A stretch of DNA of 64,000 nt, taken from NCBI GenBank assembly GCA_942492115.1, contig CALODL010000033.1, positions 310,001 to 374,000 on the forward strand, read 5' to 3'. Below are positions 9,801-19,000 of the stretch, one piece after another (positions within the stretch are counted from its first letter, which is position 1; each line of letters opens with the position of its first letter). A program made the translations under genes and the position numbers. Below the pieces are notes generated by a model. The model ran no database searches and was not told the origin of the DNA. It worked only from the letters and a program-made list of their open reading frames with translations. Source of the DNA: CALODL01 sp942492115 (GTDB lineage Bacteria; Planctomycetota; Phycisphaerae; UBA1845; CAIVHJ01).

Positions 9801-10956
9801 AGCCGACCATGGCCGCGCAGCTGTCATCGGTACACGGGTCGTTGTCGTTGCAGTCGAGTGGAGATCCAGTGCAAACGCCGTCTGAGCACGAATCCTGTAC
9901 CGTGCACAGGTCGCCATCGTCACACGCATTCGAATGGGGGATGTGCATGCATCCGAGGATCGGATCACAGCTGTCCGTGGTGCAGTCATTGCCGTCAGCG
10001 CAATCCAGGGCGGCGCCGCCGATACACAGTCCGTCGACACAGAGGTCGTCTGTTGTGCAGGCATCGTCGTCGTCGCACGCCGCGCTGTTCGGGGGATGAT
10101 CGCAGCCGCTGGCCGGGTCGCAAAGGTCGTCTGTGCACGGGTTGTTGTCGGCACAATCGAGCGGAGCGCCACTGACACACACGCCATTGGCGCATAGATC
10201 ACCGGTTGTGCACGCGTCACCGTCATCACAGGGGTCAGAATTCGGCGCATTGACGCACCCTGTCGCCGGGTCGCAGGAATCGTCGGTGCACACTTGACCA
10301 TCGTCACAGTTCGGTGGCAGGCTACCGACACATACGCCTCCGGCGCAGAGATCATCGGTCGTGCAGGCGTTGCCATCGTCGCATGGCGCAGAGTTGGGCG
10401 AGGTGATACAGCCGACACTGCTGTCGCAACTGTCGTCCGTACACGGTTCGCCGTCATCGCAATGCAGCGGCGGCCCCCCCACGCACACGCCTCCTGCGCA
10501 GGTATCCGACGTCGTGCATGCATCATTGTCATCACACGGGTCGGTGTTGTCCGTGTTGAGGCACCCCGTCGTCGGATCACAGGAGTCATCGGTGCAGGGT
10601 TCCCCGTCCGAGCAGTCGACAGGTGCGCCGGCAATACAGGTTCCGGCGCTGCACTGATCGCCGGTCGTACAGGCATTGCCGTCATCGCACGGAGCACTGT
10701 TCGGATCGTTGGAGCATGAGCCAGCGGCGCAGACGTCCGCCGTGCATGGGTTGCCGTCGTCGCAGTCCTCGTCGATGGTGCAGGCGACGTCTCCGAGTGG
10801 TTGCCGCGCGTGCCGCGGGCGCGAATCCACGCGGAGGGGGCCAGGGTACGCCGCGGTTTCGAATGGCGTCGAATGGTCCCACTGCGCTGGCCCGGCGCCC
10901 ACCAGCCAAGCCGGCAGCGCGAGCCACAGGGCGGTCATGATACGAAGGTTTTTCAT
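6886..10956 (-). CDS. Giant secreted protein with 17 eight-cysteine tandem repeats and dockerin-like loops
   Basis: A protein of 1356 residues. The ATG at 10956 follows GGAGGGAGAG and opens a signal peptide (MKNLRIMTALWLALPAWLVG). Residues about 62-920 are 17 tandem units of about 50 residues, each with eight cysteines. A typical unit is CDDGNPCTDDSCDPASGC followed by a CDDGNACTTDDLC half, giving about 136 Cys. A beta-rich stretch follows, then a module starting IGGSVYSNLTDPLGSG (about 1075) and a second starting IGGAIFDRATDPLRSG (about 1265). Between them lie two dockerin-like calcium loops, DFNGDDIVTLVGD and DCNGDGFLSIVGD. Repeats of this kind occur in surface proteins of Planctomycetota and Myxococcota. 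The role is probably surface display or adhesion; substrate unknown. It shares modules with the next two genes. Confidence 0.85.
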   Translation of the reverse strand: MKNLRIMTALWLALPAWLVGAGPAQWDHSTPFETAAYPGPLRVDSRPRHARQPLGDVACTIDEDCDDGNPCTADVCAAGSCSNDPNSAPCDDGNACTTGDQCSAGTCIAGAPVDCSDGEPCTDDSCDPTTGCLNTDNTDPCDDNDACTTSDTCAGGVCVGGPPLHCDDGEPCTDDSCDSSVGCITSPNSAPCDDGNACTTDDLCAGGVCVGSLPPNCDDGQVCTDDSCDPATGCVNAPNSDPCDDGDACTTGDLCANGVCVSGAPLDCADNNPCTDDLCDPASGCDHPPNSAACDDDDACTTDDLCVDGLCIGGAALDCADGNDCTTDSCDPILGCMHIPHSNACDDGDLCTVQDSCSDGVCTGSPLDCNDNDPCTDDSCAAMVGCEHVQNSATCDDLDACTTDDICSAGTCSGTPLSCNDGNDCTDDSCDPVTGCQNDPNNEPCDDGDACTAIDTCAGGQCVGGRARDCDDGNPCTDDSCDPASGCINIPNSLACDDGNACTTNDLCADGVCVSGTPLDCADSNPCTDDICDPASGCDHPPNSAICDDGDACTSGDVCTAGVCVGGGPPTCDDGNPCTDDSCDPASGCVFTPNSIPCDDGNSCTTQDMCTDTVCVGGGGPDCDDGNPCTNDSCDVELGCVNTNNTAACDDGNACTTADVCDAGTCTSGPELDCDDGNPCTHDACDPASGCVYTHNTEPCDDSDACTSQDVCAAGVCSGTNITCNDNHPCTNDACNPTSGCFFTANAAPCDDSNACTIDDACEGGACSGAPLNCEDNNPCTTDSCNPALGCVNVLNNEPCDDGNACTTGDICSLGNCIPIGALVCDDENPCTTDSCDSATGCVFTNTTVPCDDGDACTEGEVCQNGTCGGGSAVVCDDGNPCTDDSCDAVIGCTATNVAGSCDDGDPCTAGDSCVNGLCVGADDGQSTVYKIRLADLLGLSVQCDEDEFFNGQTCDLEPGFQWMDTGTAPVKEIRIAMNVGIDCHLPGAIQFTKLNGEFNAPFFTPEQVCHCPVSDGGRVIQLNLNPGNYNLGGLNTFRLANPDHTCVGLRTEPAWGFGVFAEVTVVYEPRFTIGGSVYSNLTDPLGSGAANVAVHIECTSGFEDTVVTSCDPVGLWQASNVPCGDCNLTVSTTGGGCADSFSHVIAGQIVSEAAITVPVDAENEAQNQSIQFLLGFIPFDFNGDDIVTLVGDLQPFVDCVFFGACGVETCPEPGCSCRGDCNGDGFLSIVGDVPCFVDCLFFGECAGCDRDPSASAGLTIGGAIFDRATDPLRSGVAGLEVKLAAADGTPLRSTRTAEFGLWHFDAVEAGHYIVTFGHAATSRVVIVSKTNEQANQSLIWKRPRPRTPASGRLRE

Positions 10957-11211
10957 CTCTCCCTCCAGGAACGGTCGCCGCTGAAGTCCCCCCGAACGTG
11001 CTGCGGAACAATGACATTCCCGGTGCTGACGTGGCAACACGAGTCCGATCGCCGCTTCATATCCTACCGCAAACCCGGCCGGCGGGGAATGAGCGGTTCG
11101 GTTCACGCCGAGCATCGAGTGGAACAATCACATCTCAGGCGTCGTTAAGATCCGCTTGCGACTGGCCTTCGGTAACTCAGTGGTGGGCCGCGATCTTGCG
11201 AAGGGCCTCGA

Positions 11212-12648
11212 TCACTCGCGTTGGACGACACAAATCGCCCGGCCTATTGGGCGTTTTGTTCCCCCCGCGGCCGAAAACAGTCGGCTCGTCGAGGCCAGCT
11301 CGAGGACGAAGGTTCCCATGGCATCAGCGGAAGCCTGAACGACGACGGTCACCAGGTAGCCTGCCGCTCGATCGGGCATGGCGAAGCCGGCGACCACCTG
11401 GTCACCGTCGAGGCTGAACGCATGCCATGTCCGCCCCTGTCTCGCCGCGTCATGACGTTGACCATCGATCAGCAGGTCGACGATCTCGAGGCGACCACTG
11501 AGGCCGCCGCTGGCCAGGACTTGCAGCTGATACCCCCGGAGGCCGCTGGGCGGTGCCGCCAACCGAACCTCGAGGGTGTCCTGCGTGGCGGGACGGAGAG
11601 CGATCCGGGGCGGTTCGAACGTCGCGAGCGCGGGGCTCGGAGGTGGTTGGGGAGACGGACCAGGGAGGCCTCCGTTCAACGGACATCTGCACCCCGCAAC
11701 GCCGCCGAACTCGTTGAGTGTCAAGAACGCCTCATTGCCATCACACACGCCATCGGGGACACACGTACTGAACGCCCCACCCGCGTCGCCCCGCAGTGCG
11801 TGCGGCGCCGCGAGATCGCACGGATAAGGTGATCCCGGAGTTGTATCCTGGTTGGCGAAGCAGTTCAGCGCGTGGAAACGATCGTTCCCATCGACTACAC
11901 CATCGGGCTGGCATGTTCCGAACTGTCCTCCGAGGTCGGCGAACTGGATGGGGGTCGGCTGACACGTTCGCTCGACACATGCCCACCACACACACGGGTT
12001 GTCGCGTCGCTGGTCACGATCGAGGTCCGCACACTCACTGAAGGCCGAGCATCCCGGGAGATCGATGCACGTGCACGTGGGATCGCAGACCCCGCTGCCG
12101 TCTGCACACAGGACGCCGAGACCGCAGCGTTCGGTACAGCCGTCAGCGCGAGCTTCAGGGTCATCCGGCCTGCATGCCGTCAGGATGCACTCGTTGCCCG
12201 TTGCGCAGAAGAACGCATCCGTGCATCTGCCGTTGGCACAGGTGGCCGGATCATCTGAACGCGTCCCGAGGATTTGAATGTTGCCGTTGCCTGGTTGCTG
12301 TGCTTCGTTGATCAGCATGGTCAAAGGCGGTGGGCCGCCGAGGGTCGTTTGTTCCGGAACACGGATATTGAAGCACCAGCCGTCGAGTTCCGCATCGATG
12401 ACGTAGAGCCCCTCGTCCAGTCCGGAGAGGACCCACAGACCGTTAACGCCGTTGAACGCCGTCGTCGTCTTCAGCGTACGACCATTGCCGGTGACCGTGA
12501 TGTCAACGTCATTGACTCCACTCAACAAAGGATCGTCGATGTCGGAGAAAATGATCCCACCGACGACCAGGTCGCCAGCGATGGCTGCTCCGCCGAAAGC
12601 GACCGCGCCTAGCAGTCCAGAAACGGCTGCGAGCGTAGTGGTGTGCAT
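11212..12648 (-). CDS. Secreted protein with dockerin-like loops and a cohesin-like domain
   Basis: A protein of 478 residues. The ATG at 12648 has GGGGA six bases upstream and opens a signal peptide (MHTTTLAAVSGLLGAVAFGG); an in-frame ATG at 12669 is an alternative. The N-terminal module VGGIIFSDIDDPLLSG (about residue 30) matches those of both neighbours and resembles carboxypeptidase-regulatory-like beta-sandwiches. A cysteine-rich middle follows. Two loops, CQPDGVVDGNDRFHALNCF and CVPDGVCDGNEAFLTLNEF, are dockerin-like. Residues about 350-455 look like a cohesin-type beta-sandwich (LRGYQLQVLASGGLSGRLE, then VVAGFAMPD and GTFVLEL). It is probably part of the same surface assembly as the flanking genes. 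No catalytic motif was seen. Confidence 0.78.
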   Translation of the reverse strand: MHTTTLAAVSGLLGAVAFGGAAIAGDLVVGGIIFSDIDDPLLSGVNDVDITVTGNGRTLKTTTAFNGVNGLWVLSGLDEGLYVIDAELDGWCFNIRVPEQTTLGGPPPLTMLINEAQQPGNGNIQILGTRSDDPATCANGRCTDAFFCATGNECILTACRPDDPEARADGCTERCGLGVLCADGSGVCDPTCTCIDLPGCSAFSECADLDRDQRRDNPCVWWACVERTCQPTPIQFADLGGQFGTCQPDGVVDGNDRFHALNCFANQDTTPGSPYPCDLAAPHALRGDAGGAFSTCVPDGVCDGNEAFLTLNEFGGVAGCRCPLNGGLPGPSPQPPPSPALATFEPPRIALRPATQDTLEVRLAAPPSGLRGYQLQVLASGGLSGRLEIVDLLIDGQRHDAARQGRTWHAFSLDGDQVVAGFAMPDRAAGYLVTVVVQASADAMGTFVLELASTSRLFSAAGGTKRPIGRAICVVQRE

Positions 12649-12772
12649 GCGATGTCCCCAATCTCCCAATGTCGCGACTGCAATCGGCAGGACGATGCAT
12701 CATCGGCCAGCGCACGTCCTGCGGTGATACTCGGAGTGACGCCGAGTCAGCGCGTACGTCAGCAGCTGACGA

Positions 12773-15700
12773 TCAACGAAGCGAACCACCACGGCGGCCG
12801 GCGTCGATATCGATGGTCACAGCGGTGCTGCCGTCAACTGCAATCTTCCCGGCCATAGGCGTGGCGAACAGGAAGGTCCGCGCCTGCGGGTCATGGTCGT
12901 CGTGCAGAAGGTCGATGCTGAAACGCCCCGCCGCATCGTCGCTGACGCGAATCGTGATCGTGGCGAGATACGCGCCGGCGGCCACTTCGATACCGGGACC
13001 CTGCAGGCCACTGAACAGTTGCCCAGAGAAGACATTCAGCGCCTCGAGTGGACCACGGCCCGCGAATGCCGCATCAGGCCGGTCTTCGATCGCTATGTCG
13101 ATGATTGCGACATGGCCACGACGACCTCCCGAAACATCAAAGTGCAGCTGATACCCACGCAGGTCCTCGATCCCCGAACCCAATCGCACATCAACGTCGA
13201 AGACATGCCCCGGGCGTACGCGGCGTACTGATCGTGTAGCAACCAGCGTGGTGCGCTCGGTAATGATGGGCGGAGCCTGAGGCGTCGGGCCTCCGTCCGA
13301 ACAGGTGCACGGGGTCGTCTTGCCGAACGCGGCCAGCACATGGAAGACATCGCCGCCGTCACACACACCGTCCGGTTGACAATCACCAAAGACCCCACCG
13401 GCGTCGACGTTATAGGCAAACGGCGAGGGTAGATTTTCGCACGGATACTCACTGCCGGGGCCGGACGTGTCCTGGTCGGCGAAGCAGTTGAGCACGTGGA
13501 ATGTGTCATTGCCGTCGGAGACGCCGTCGGGCGGGCAGTCACCGAGAAAACCGCCCAAATCGGCAAAGACCGTTGCGATACTCGCACATGTGCCACCGGC
13601 CGTGCAGTCCCACCACACGCAGTTGTCGTCACGAATGGTGTCTCCATCCATGTCCGCACAATCGCCAAGATCACCACACGGCAGTCCGCATCCACCGGTG
13701 ACCGTATTGCAGACCTCGCCATCGGGGCACACCGTGTCCAGGTTGAAGCAGGTGTCCTGGAAACAGGTATCGACCGTACACGGAATGCCGTCATCACACT
13801 CGATATCGTCGCGACAGCAGTCGGGTGTGTGTTCAAAGATGCAGGTTCCGGCCACGCATGTGTCGACGGTACACCGGTCGGCATCGTCGCAATCGATATC
13901 CCGCTTGCAACAATCGGCGATGGGTTCGTGCATGCACGTGCCGTCCACACAGATGTCCGTCGTGCACATCGAGCCATCGATGCAATCTTCGTCGATGACG
14001 CAGCAGCCAGGCAACGGCTCGTTGAGACAGTCCCCTGCGACACAAGCGTCGGTCGTACAGCTATTCATGTCGTCGCAATCCAGCGGGGCATGGGTACAGA
14101 CATTGTCGTCGCAAGTATCGATCGTGCATGCGTCACCGTCGACACACTCTTCAGGACCGTTGCAACATCCGCCATCGGGTTTGTGGAGACAGGTATGGTC
14201 GATGCATGCGTCTTCAGTGCACGGATCATCGTCGTCGCAATCCGTGGTCTCATTGCAACATGCACCGATGGGCTTGTTGAGGCATGCGCCACGGATACAC
14301 ACGTCCTCGGTACAGGCGTCATCATCGTCACAATCGAAGTCGATAGTGCAACAGTCGAGAATGGGTTCATTGACACAGCGGTTCTTGGTGCACATGTCGG
14401 TCGTGCACAGGTTGCTGTCGTCGCAGTCCTCCTCAGTGAGGCAGCAGTTTGCAATGGGGTCGTTGATGCACGCGCCGTCACAGTCGTCGGTCGTGCACAC
14501 ATCGCCGTCGTCGCAATCCGTCGCGTCGACGCAGCAGCCCGGGATATCTACATTCACGCAGATGTTGTCGGTGCAGTCATCGGCCGTGCAGGCATCGCCG
14601 TCGTCGCACTCCGCCACATCGACACAGCAGTCCGGGACGCTCTCGTTGACGCAGGTATTGTCGGTGCAGGTGTCGGTCGTGCAGGCGTCGAAATCGTCAC
14701 AGTCGATATCGGCCTCACAGCACTCCGGGATGGCGTCATGGGCGCAGGTGTTGCCGATACAGTCGTCGGCCGTGCACACATCACCGTCGTCACACTCCGC
14801 TGCGTCCTCACAGCACTTGGCGATGGGTTCGTTGTTGCAGACACCGCTGATGCACTGATCGATCGTACACTCGAGTCTGTCGTCACAGCCCTTGTCCGTC
14901 AGGCAACAACCGGCAATGGGCTCGTTGGTACACTCGCCCCCTTCACACCCGTCAACCGTGCACGGGTTGCCGTCACCGCAGTCCACTGCATCGTGACTAC
15001 AGATGCCATCCAGGCAACTGTCGAGGGTGCAGGGGTCCAGGTCGTCGCAGTCGATGGGTTCGAGGACACACCCGCCGTTGGTGCAACCATCGGTCGTGCA
15101 TGCGTCACCATCGTTACAATCGATGGGTTCGTTGACACACGTACCGTCAACGCAGTCATCGGTCGTGCACGCATCTCCATCAATGCAGTCGAGGGGCGCG
15201 CCCAGGCAGACGCCCATGACGCACTGGTCGGCCGTCGTGCACTTGTCGCCGTCGTCGCAGGCGGCGCCATCGGGCGCCGTGGTGCGTTCGCACGTACCGT
15301 CGATGCAGGTAGAGATCGAGCATGTGTCAGGCATGGCGGGGCAATCGTCGTCGATCGTGCAGCCGGTGACCCGGAGAACTTCAACTGCCTTGAGCGCCCC
15401 GTTGTCTGCCGAGGGGGTCAAACTCAAGTCGAGCGACCCGTCGCTGACCGTTACCACCGCACTGCGGACCACCGGGCTGCCGCAACCGACGAGGTTCTCG
15501 CCGAGTCCTGTCGCGAACTGGTCGAAGTCGCTGTAGAGCGTCGTGTCTTCGACGGCGATATCGAACACGCGCCACCCGATGCCGCCGTCGCAGCCCGTTC
15601 CACGACCGCTGAAGGCCTCGGAGAACAGCATGTTCACGATGTAGGTGCCGTCTTCGACGGGATAGGCCCGGTTCAAGGGGGCGGCGAAACGTGTCGACAG

Positions 15701-18529
15701 CACGATGGACTCCGTGACCGGATCCGTGCAGCCGAACAAGCCGGTCACGATGGTCGACTCTGCCGCAACATTACCTGCGCTGGCCATGCCCGTCGGATTG
15801 GTTTCGGCCAACCAGGTGTTGCCGGCGCAGTCGGTCGCCTGAGGGCCACCGAGGTTCAGCCGCAGATCGGTTCCGGCAGCGCACTGCTGGGTGCCTCCAC
15901 TGTCGGCACATTGTGCAATGGTCGCCTGGCAGCGGTTGAACGTATTGACCGGGCCGGCGGGTCCTACGCAAGGATCATTGCTCACATCATCGAGACCGTC
16001 GCAGTCCATGTCGCCGACCGGCGGAACGGCGCAGAAGGCCGGGGCCGGGAGGCACTGTCCGGTCGAGGAATCGCAACTCTCGCCGGCCGGGCAGTCGATT
16101 GGTGTGTTGCTGCATCCGTCGGGATCCGTGCAGTGGTCGAGGGTACACAAGTCCCCGTCGCTGCAGTCGATTGGTTCGTTGGAGCACACGCCATCAACGC
16201 ACGTATCGTCAGTGCATACATCGTTGTCCGTACAATCGATGAACGATCCGCTGCACCGGCCCGCCGCACACATGTCGTCAGTGGTGCACGCATCGTCGTC
16301 ATTGCAAGCGGTTCCATCATCGGCATTGACCATCGCGCAGGCCCCGGCGATGCAGGTGAACGTCGTGCAGGGGTCCATGCTGGTCGGGCAGTCATCATCG
16401 AGCGAACAGCCCAATGGCCCCAGCACCTCGATGGCCTTGAGGGCACCGTTGTTGGCCGACGGATCGAGCAGGATGTCGAGCACCTCATCCTCGATATCCA
16501 CGAAGAGGCTGCGGACGACCGGGCTGCCACAGCCATTGCCGTTGAGTGCCAAAGCAGTGGCGAATTGGTCAAAAGCAGGTACTCGTGGTACGCCTTCAAT
16601 GGTGATATCGAATACTCTGAAACCGGCACCGGCGTCGCACCCTTCATCGAAGTTTTCGGCAAAGAGCAAGTTGATGACATAGGTACCGTTCGCCAGTGGG
16701 TAGGCCCGGGTCAAGGGGTCGAACCACCGCTGCGACAGGACCAGCGCTCCGGTCGGGCCATCGGTGCAGCCGAACAGGCCGGCAACGGCGACGCTGTCGA
16801 CGGTCACATTGCCGGCACTCGTGTTGCCGGAACCGGGTGTTTCGACGGCCCAGATCTCGCCGTTGCAGATCTGCGTGTCGCCCGCAGCGCCCAGATCGAG
16901 GCGCAGGGGTTCTCCCGCGGCACAATCCTGCGTTCCGGGTGGAGCCTGCGCACACAACGCCACCTCGGCCGCGCACCGATTCATGGTGTTGTCCAGTCCG
17001 GGCGGCCCGACGCACGGATCGTCCGTGGCATCGTCGAGGCCGTCGCAGTCCATGTCGCCGGCGGGCGGAAACGCACAGAATCCCGAACACAGACCGGTTG
17101 AAGGGTTGCACACTCCCCCGCCACAGTCGATGGCGTCACCGCCGCAGCTGCCGCTGGTGCACGCGTCTTGCGTGGTACAGGCATCGTCGTCATCGCATGG
17201 CGTACCGTCGTCTGCGGCGACGGGAATGCAGGCGCTGTCGACGCAGGCGAACGTCGAGCATTGTGTGCCAGTCGGGCACGCGTCGTCGTCGTCGCATTCG
17301 GCAACAGCCAGAACTTCGAAGGCTTTGAAGATTGCGTTGTTGATGGAGGCATCCAGATTGAAGTTCAGCGCGTTGTCTGTGATGGTCACGATGACGCTGC
17401 GGACCACCACGCTGCCACAGCCGAGGCCGTTGAGGGACAGGGCCACGTCATGCTGATCAAAATCGACCTCGATGACCTGGCCTTCGACGCTGATATCAAA
17501 CGCACGGGCGCCGCTGACGCATGCCTTGTCGAAGTTCTCCGCGAGCAGCAGGTTGACGATATAGGTGCCGTTGGCGATGGGGTATGCGCGGTTGATTGGA
17601 TCGTCGAACCGACCGGTCTGCACGATGGCCTGAGTTACAGCATCGCTGCACCCCAGCAGTCCTGTGAGAATGCCCGCGTCAGTCACGACGTTACCGTTAC
17701 TGACGTCACCAGAGGGACTGTTGATCTCGGCCGTCCACGGGTCACCGAGACAATCACTCGACGTCACGCCACCGATATTCAAGCGCAGGGGCTCTCCCAT
17801 CACGCAGTTTTGAAAGCTGGTGGGCGGATCGGCCGTACCGCAGGTTGCAACGCCTGCGGCCGTGCAGCGGTTGAGCGTGTTGTCCGTGCCGGGCGGCCCG
17901 ACGCACGGGTCATCGGTGGCGTCGTCGAGCCCATCGCAGTCCGCGTCACCCACCGGTGGAAACGCGCAGAATCCCAGGCTGTGGCACTGGCCGGTCCCTG
18001 GATCACAACTCTGACCGGCAGGACACATCATGGGTGTGAACACGCATGTGTTGTTATCACACGTGTCGTCGGTACAGGGATCGCGATCGTTGCAGTCACG
18101 GTCCATCTGGCAACTGCCCTGAGCACACTGCGCGCCCGGCTGGCCCAGGAAGTTCAAGCTGCCAATCGCTCCCTGCGTGGCCTGGTTGACTTCAATGTTG
18201 ATCGGGGGTGGCCCGCGGCTGGCTCCGCTGTCCCATACTTCGAAACACCAGCCGTTCAGCTGCACGCTGACCGTGTACAGGCCTTCTGGAACATCCGCAA
18301 CGGCCCATAAGCCGGGAACGGTTGCGGCGAGGTCCGCGGAGAATGTGGTGAATGATCCGTTCGGGCCGTCCACGTCGATCTGCGCGCCGACGATCGGGCT
18401 TCCGAGAATATTGTCCGGGTCACTGAACAACAGCCCGCCGACCTGGAACAGTTCTCCGCCGTAGGCCGAACTGACCCCTGTCCAGATGACGCCCGTGAAC
18501 AGAAACTGGAGCATGACTGTTCTGCGCAT
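12773..18529 (-). CDS. Giant secreted protein: three malectin-like domains, cysteine repeats, dockerin-like loops, cohesin-like C-terminus
   Basis: A protein of 1918 residues. The ATG at 18529 is preceded by GGGGAAGTAGCA and starts a signal peptide (MRRTVMLQFLFTGVIW). The N-terminal module contains VGGLLFSDPDNILGSP. Three malectin-like domains lie at about 245-410, 538-700 and 888-1055. Each runs from EPLRLNIGG or LRLDLGAA, through a W(T/A)(V/A)E strand and NGTYIVNLLFAENFD, to RSVIVTI and an alanine/glutamate-rich end (FKAFEVL). Short Cys-rich and DCDGLDD calcium segments link them. Residues about 1060-1600 are tandem six-cysteine-type units such as CDDGDACTADDCTDNICVN. Dockerin-like loops (CPPDGVSDGNDTFHVLNCF) and a cohesin-like domain close the chain. 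Malectin domains bind carbohydrate, so glycan binding at the cell surface is a fair inference. Confidence 0.83.
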   Translation of the reverse strand: MRRTVMLQFLFTGVIWTGVSSAYGGELFQVGGLLFSDPDNILGSPIVGAQIDVDGPNGSFTTFSADLAATVPGLWAVADVPEGLYTVSVQLNGWCFEVWDSGASRGPPPINIEVNQATQGAIGSLNFLGQPGAQCAQGSCQMDRDCNDRDPCTDDTCDNNTCVFTPMMCPAGQSCDPGTGQCHSLGFCAFPPVGDADCDGLDDATDDPCVGPPGTDNTLNRCTAAGVATCGTADPPTSFQNCVMGEPLRLNIGGVTSSDCLGDPWTAEINSPSGDVSNGNVVTDAGILTGLLGCSDAVTQAIVQTGRFDDPINRAYPIANGTYIVNLLLAENFDKACVSGARAFDISVEGQVIEVDFDQHDVALSLNGLGCGSVVVRSVIVTITDNALNFNLDASINNAIFKAFEVLAVAECDDDDACPTGTQCSTFACVDSACIPVAADDGTPCDDDDACTTQDACTSGSCGGDAIDCGGGVCNPSTGLCSGFCAFPPAGDMDCDGLDDATDDPCVGPPGLDNTMNRCAAEVALCAQAPPGTQDCAAGEPLRLDLGAAGDTQICNGEIWAVETPGSGNTSAGNVTVDSVAVAGLFGCTDGPTGALVLSQRWFDPLTRAYPLANGTYVINLLFAENFDEGCDAGAGFRVFDITIEGVPRVPAFDQFATALALNGNGCGSPVVRSLFVDIEDEVLDILLDPSANNGALKAIEVLGPLGCSLDDDCPTSMDPCTTFTCIAGACAMVNADDGTACNDDDACTTDDMCAAGRCSGSFIDCTDNDVCTDDTCVDGVCSNEPIDCSDGDLCTLDHCTDPDGCSNTPIDCPAGESCDSSTGQCLPAPAFCAVPPVGDMDCDGLDDVSNDPCVGPAGPVNTFNRCQATIAQCADSGGTQQCAAGTDLRLNLGGPQATDCAGNTWLAETNPTGMASAGNVAAESTIVTGLFGCTDPVTESIVLSTRFAAPLNRAYPVEDGTYIVNMLFSEAFSGRGTGCDGGIGWRVFDIAVEDTTLYSDFDQFATGLGENLVGCGSPVVRSAVVTVSDGSLDLSLTPSADNGALKAVEVLRVTGCTIDDDCPAMPDTCSISTCIDGTCERTTAPDGAACDDGDKCTTADQCVMGVCLGAPLDCIDGDACTTDDCVDGTCVNEPIDCNDGDACTTDGCTNGGCVLEPIDCDDLDPCTLDSCLDGICSHDAVDCGDGNPCTVDGCEGGECTNEPIAGCCLTDKGCDDRLECTIDQCISGVCNNEPIAKCCEDAAECDDGDVCTADDCIGNTCAHDAIPECCEADIDCDDFDACTTDTCTDNTCVNESVPDCCVDVAECDDGDACTADDCTDNICVNVDIPGCCVDATDCDDGDVCTTDDCDGACINDPIANCCLTEEDCDDSNLCTTDMCTKNRCVNEPILDCCTIDFDCDDDDACTEDVCIRGACLNKPIGACCNETTDCDDDDPCTEDACIDHTCLHKPDGGCCNGPEECVDGDACTIDTCDDNVCTHAPLDCDDMNSCTTDACVAGDCLNEPLPGCCVIDEDCIDGSMCTTDICVDGTCMHEPIADCCKRDIDCDDADRCTVDTCVAGTCIFEHTPDCCRDDIECDDGIPCTVDTCFQDTCFNLDTVCPDGEVCNTVTGGCGLPCGDLGDCADMDGDTIRDDNCVWWDCTAGGTCASIATVFADLGGFLGDCPPDGVSDGNDTFHVLNCFADQDTSGPGSEYPCENLPSPFAYNVDAGGVFGDCQPDGVCDGGDVFHVLAAFGKTTPCTCSDGGPTPQAPPIITERTTLVATRSVRRVRPGHVFDVDVRLGSGIEDLRGYQLHFDVSGGRRGHVAIIDIAIEDRPDAAFAGRGPLEALNVFSGQLFSGLQGPGIEVAAGAYLATITIRVSDDAAGRFSIDLLHDDHDPQARTFLFATPMAGKIAVDGSTAVTIDIDAGRRGGSLR

Positions 18530-19000
18530 TGCTACTTCCCCGCCTGCAGTCGGTGTGTTCTCTCGTGGTGCGCGGTGACCCATTCCCAGCCGGGTCGCAG
18601 CCGCTTGTCAGGTAATCCTAGCGGAAGGCTGGGGGTGATGCGAACCGCAACCCCCTACCAGGGAAGGCATTAGATCGCAACATGCTGTCTTTGTGTACTT
18701 TACCAACAGGTTGGTGCTTTCGAATGATCCGAGTCCGGGCCCGTGAAAGGCGAAAGGCTCACTCCAGCCGTCGTCTGCCACTAAGTGCCCCATTTCACAA
18801 TTCTTTGTAGGGTTTTCCGGACGCTTGCCGCCCTGGACTGTGTTGCTCGTCGTCAACGATGTCAGGCATCGCCTCCTCCTCGCGCCTTGCCCAACACGAC
18901 AAGCGCCGCGGAGAACCCTACACCCAATTATGCAAAGGAGCACTAAGATGCACGTGAGGCGGGCCGACGGACCACGGCGCGACCCGGGAGAGCTGGCTCG
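18530..19000. other. Intergenic region between divergent genes
   Basis: This 471-base region separates the start of the giant malectin-like gene (minus) from idi (plus), so it should carry promoters for both. No clear -35/-10 pair or riboswitch could be assigned. A strong AAAGGAGCACTAAG-ATG start signal sits at 18948, but the frame it opens runs across idi in the wrong phase and has no recognisable content. A lower-GC patch lies at about 18660-18830. Confidence 0.5.

Noticed and set aside
8773..10719. Several long plus-strand frames opposite the 17-unit Cys repeats
   Set aside because: They are shadows of the minus-strand repeats, with the same period and no recognisable domain.
8170..10780. 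Periodic repeats that might suggest a CRISPR array
   Set aside because: The period is about 150 bases, the units are degenerate and in frame, and the protein alignment explains them fully.
13496..17101. A plus-strand open frame of 1201 codons opposite the giant malectin/Cys-rich gene
   Set aside because: It arises because the repeated Cys-codon units lack stops on the opposite strand. Its translation is low-complexity (repeats of VVAI/VDA-type), it has no ribosome site, and the minus-strand gene has signal peptide, domains and start site.
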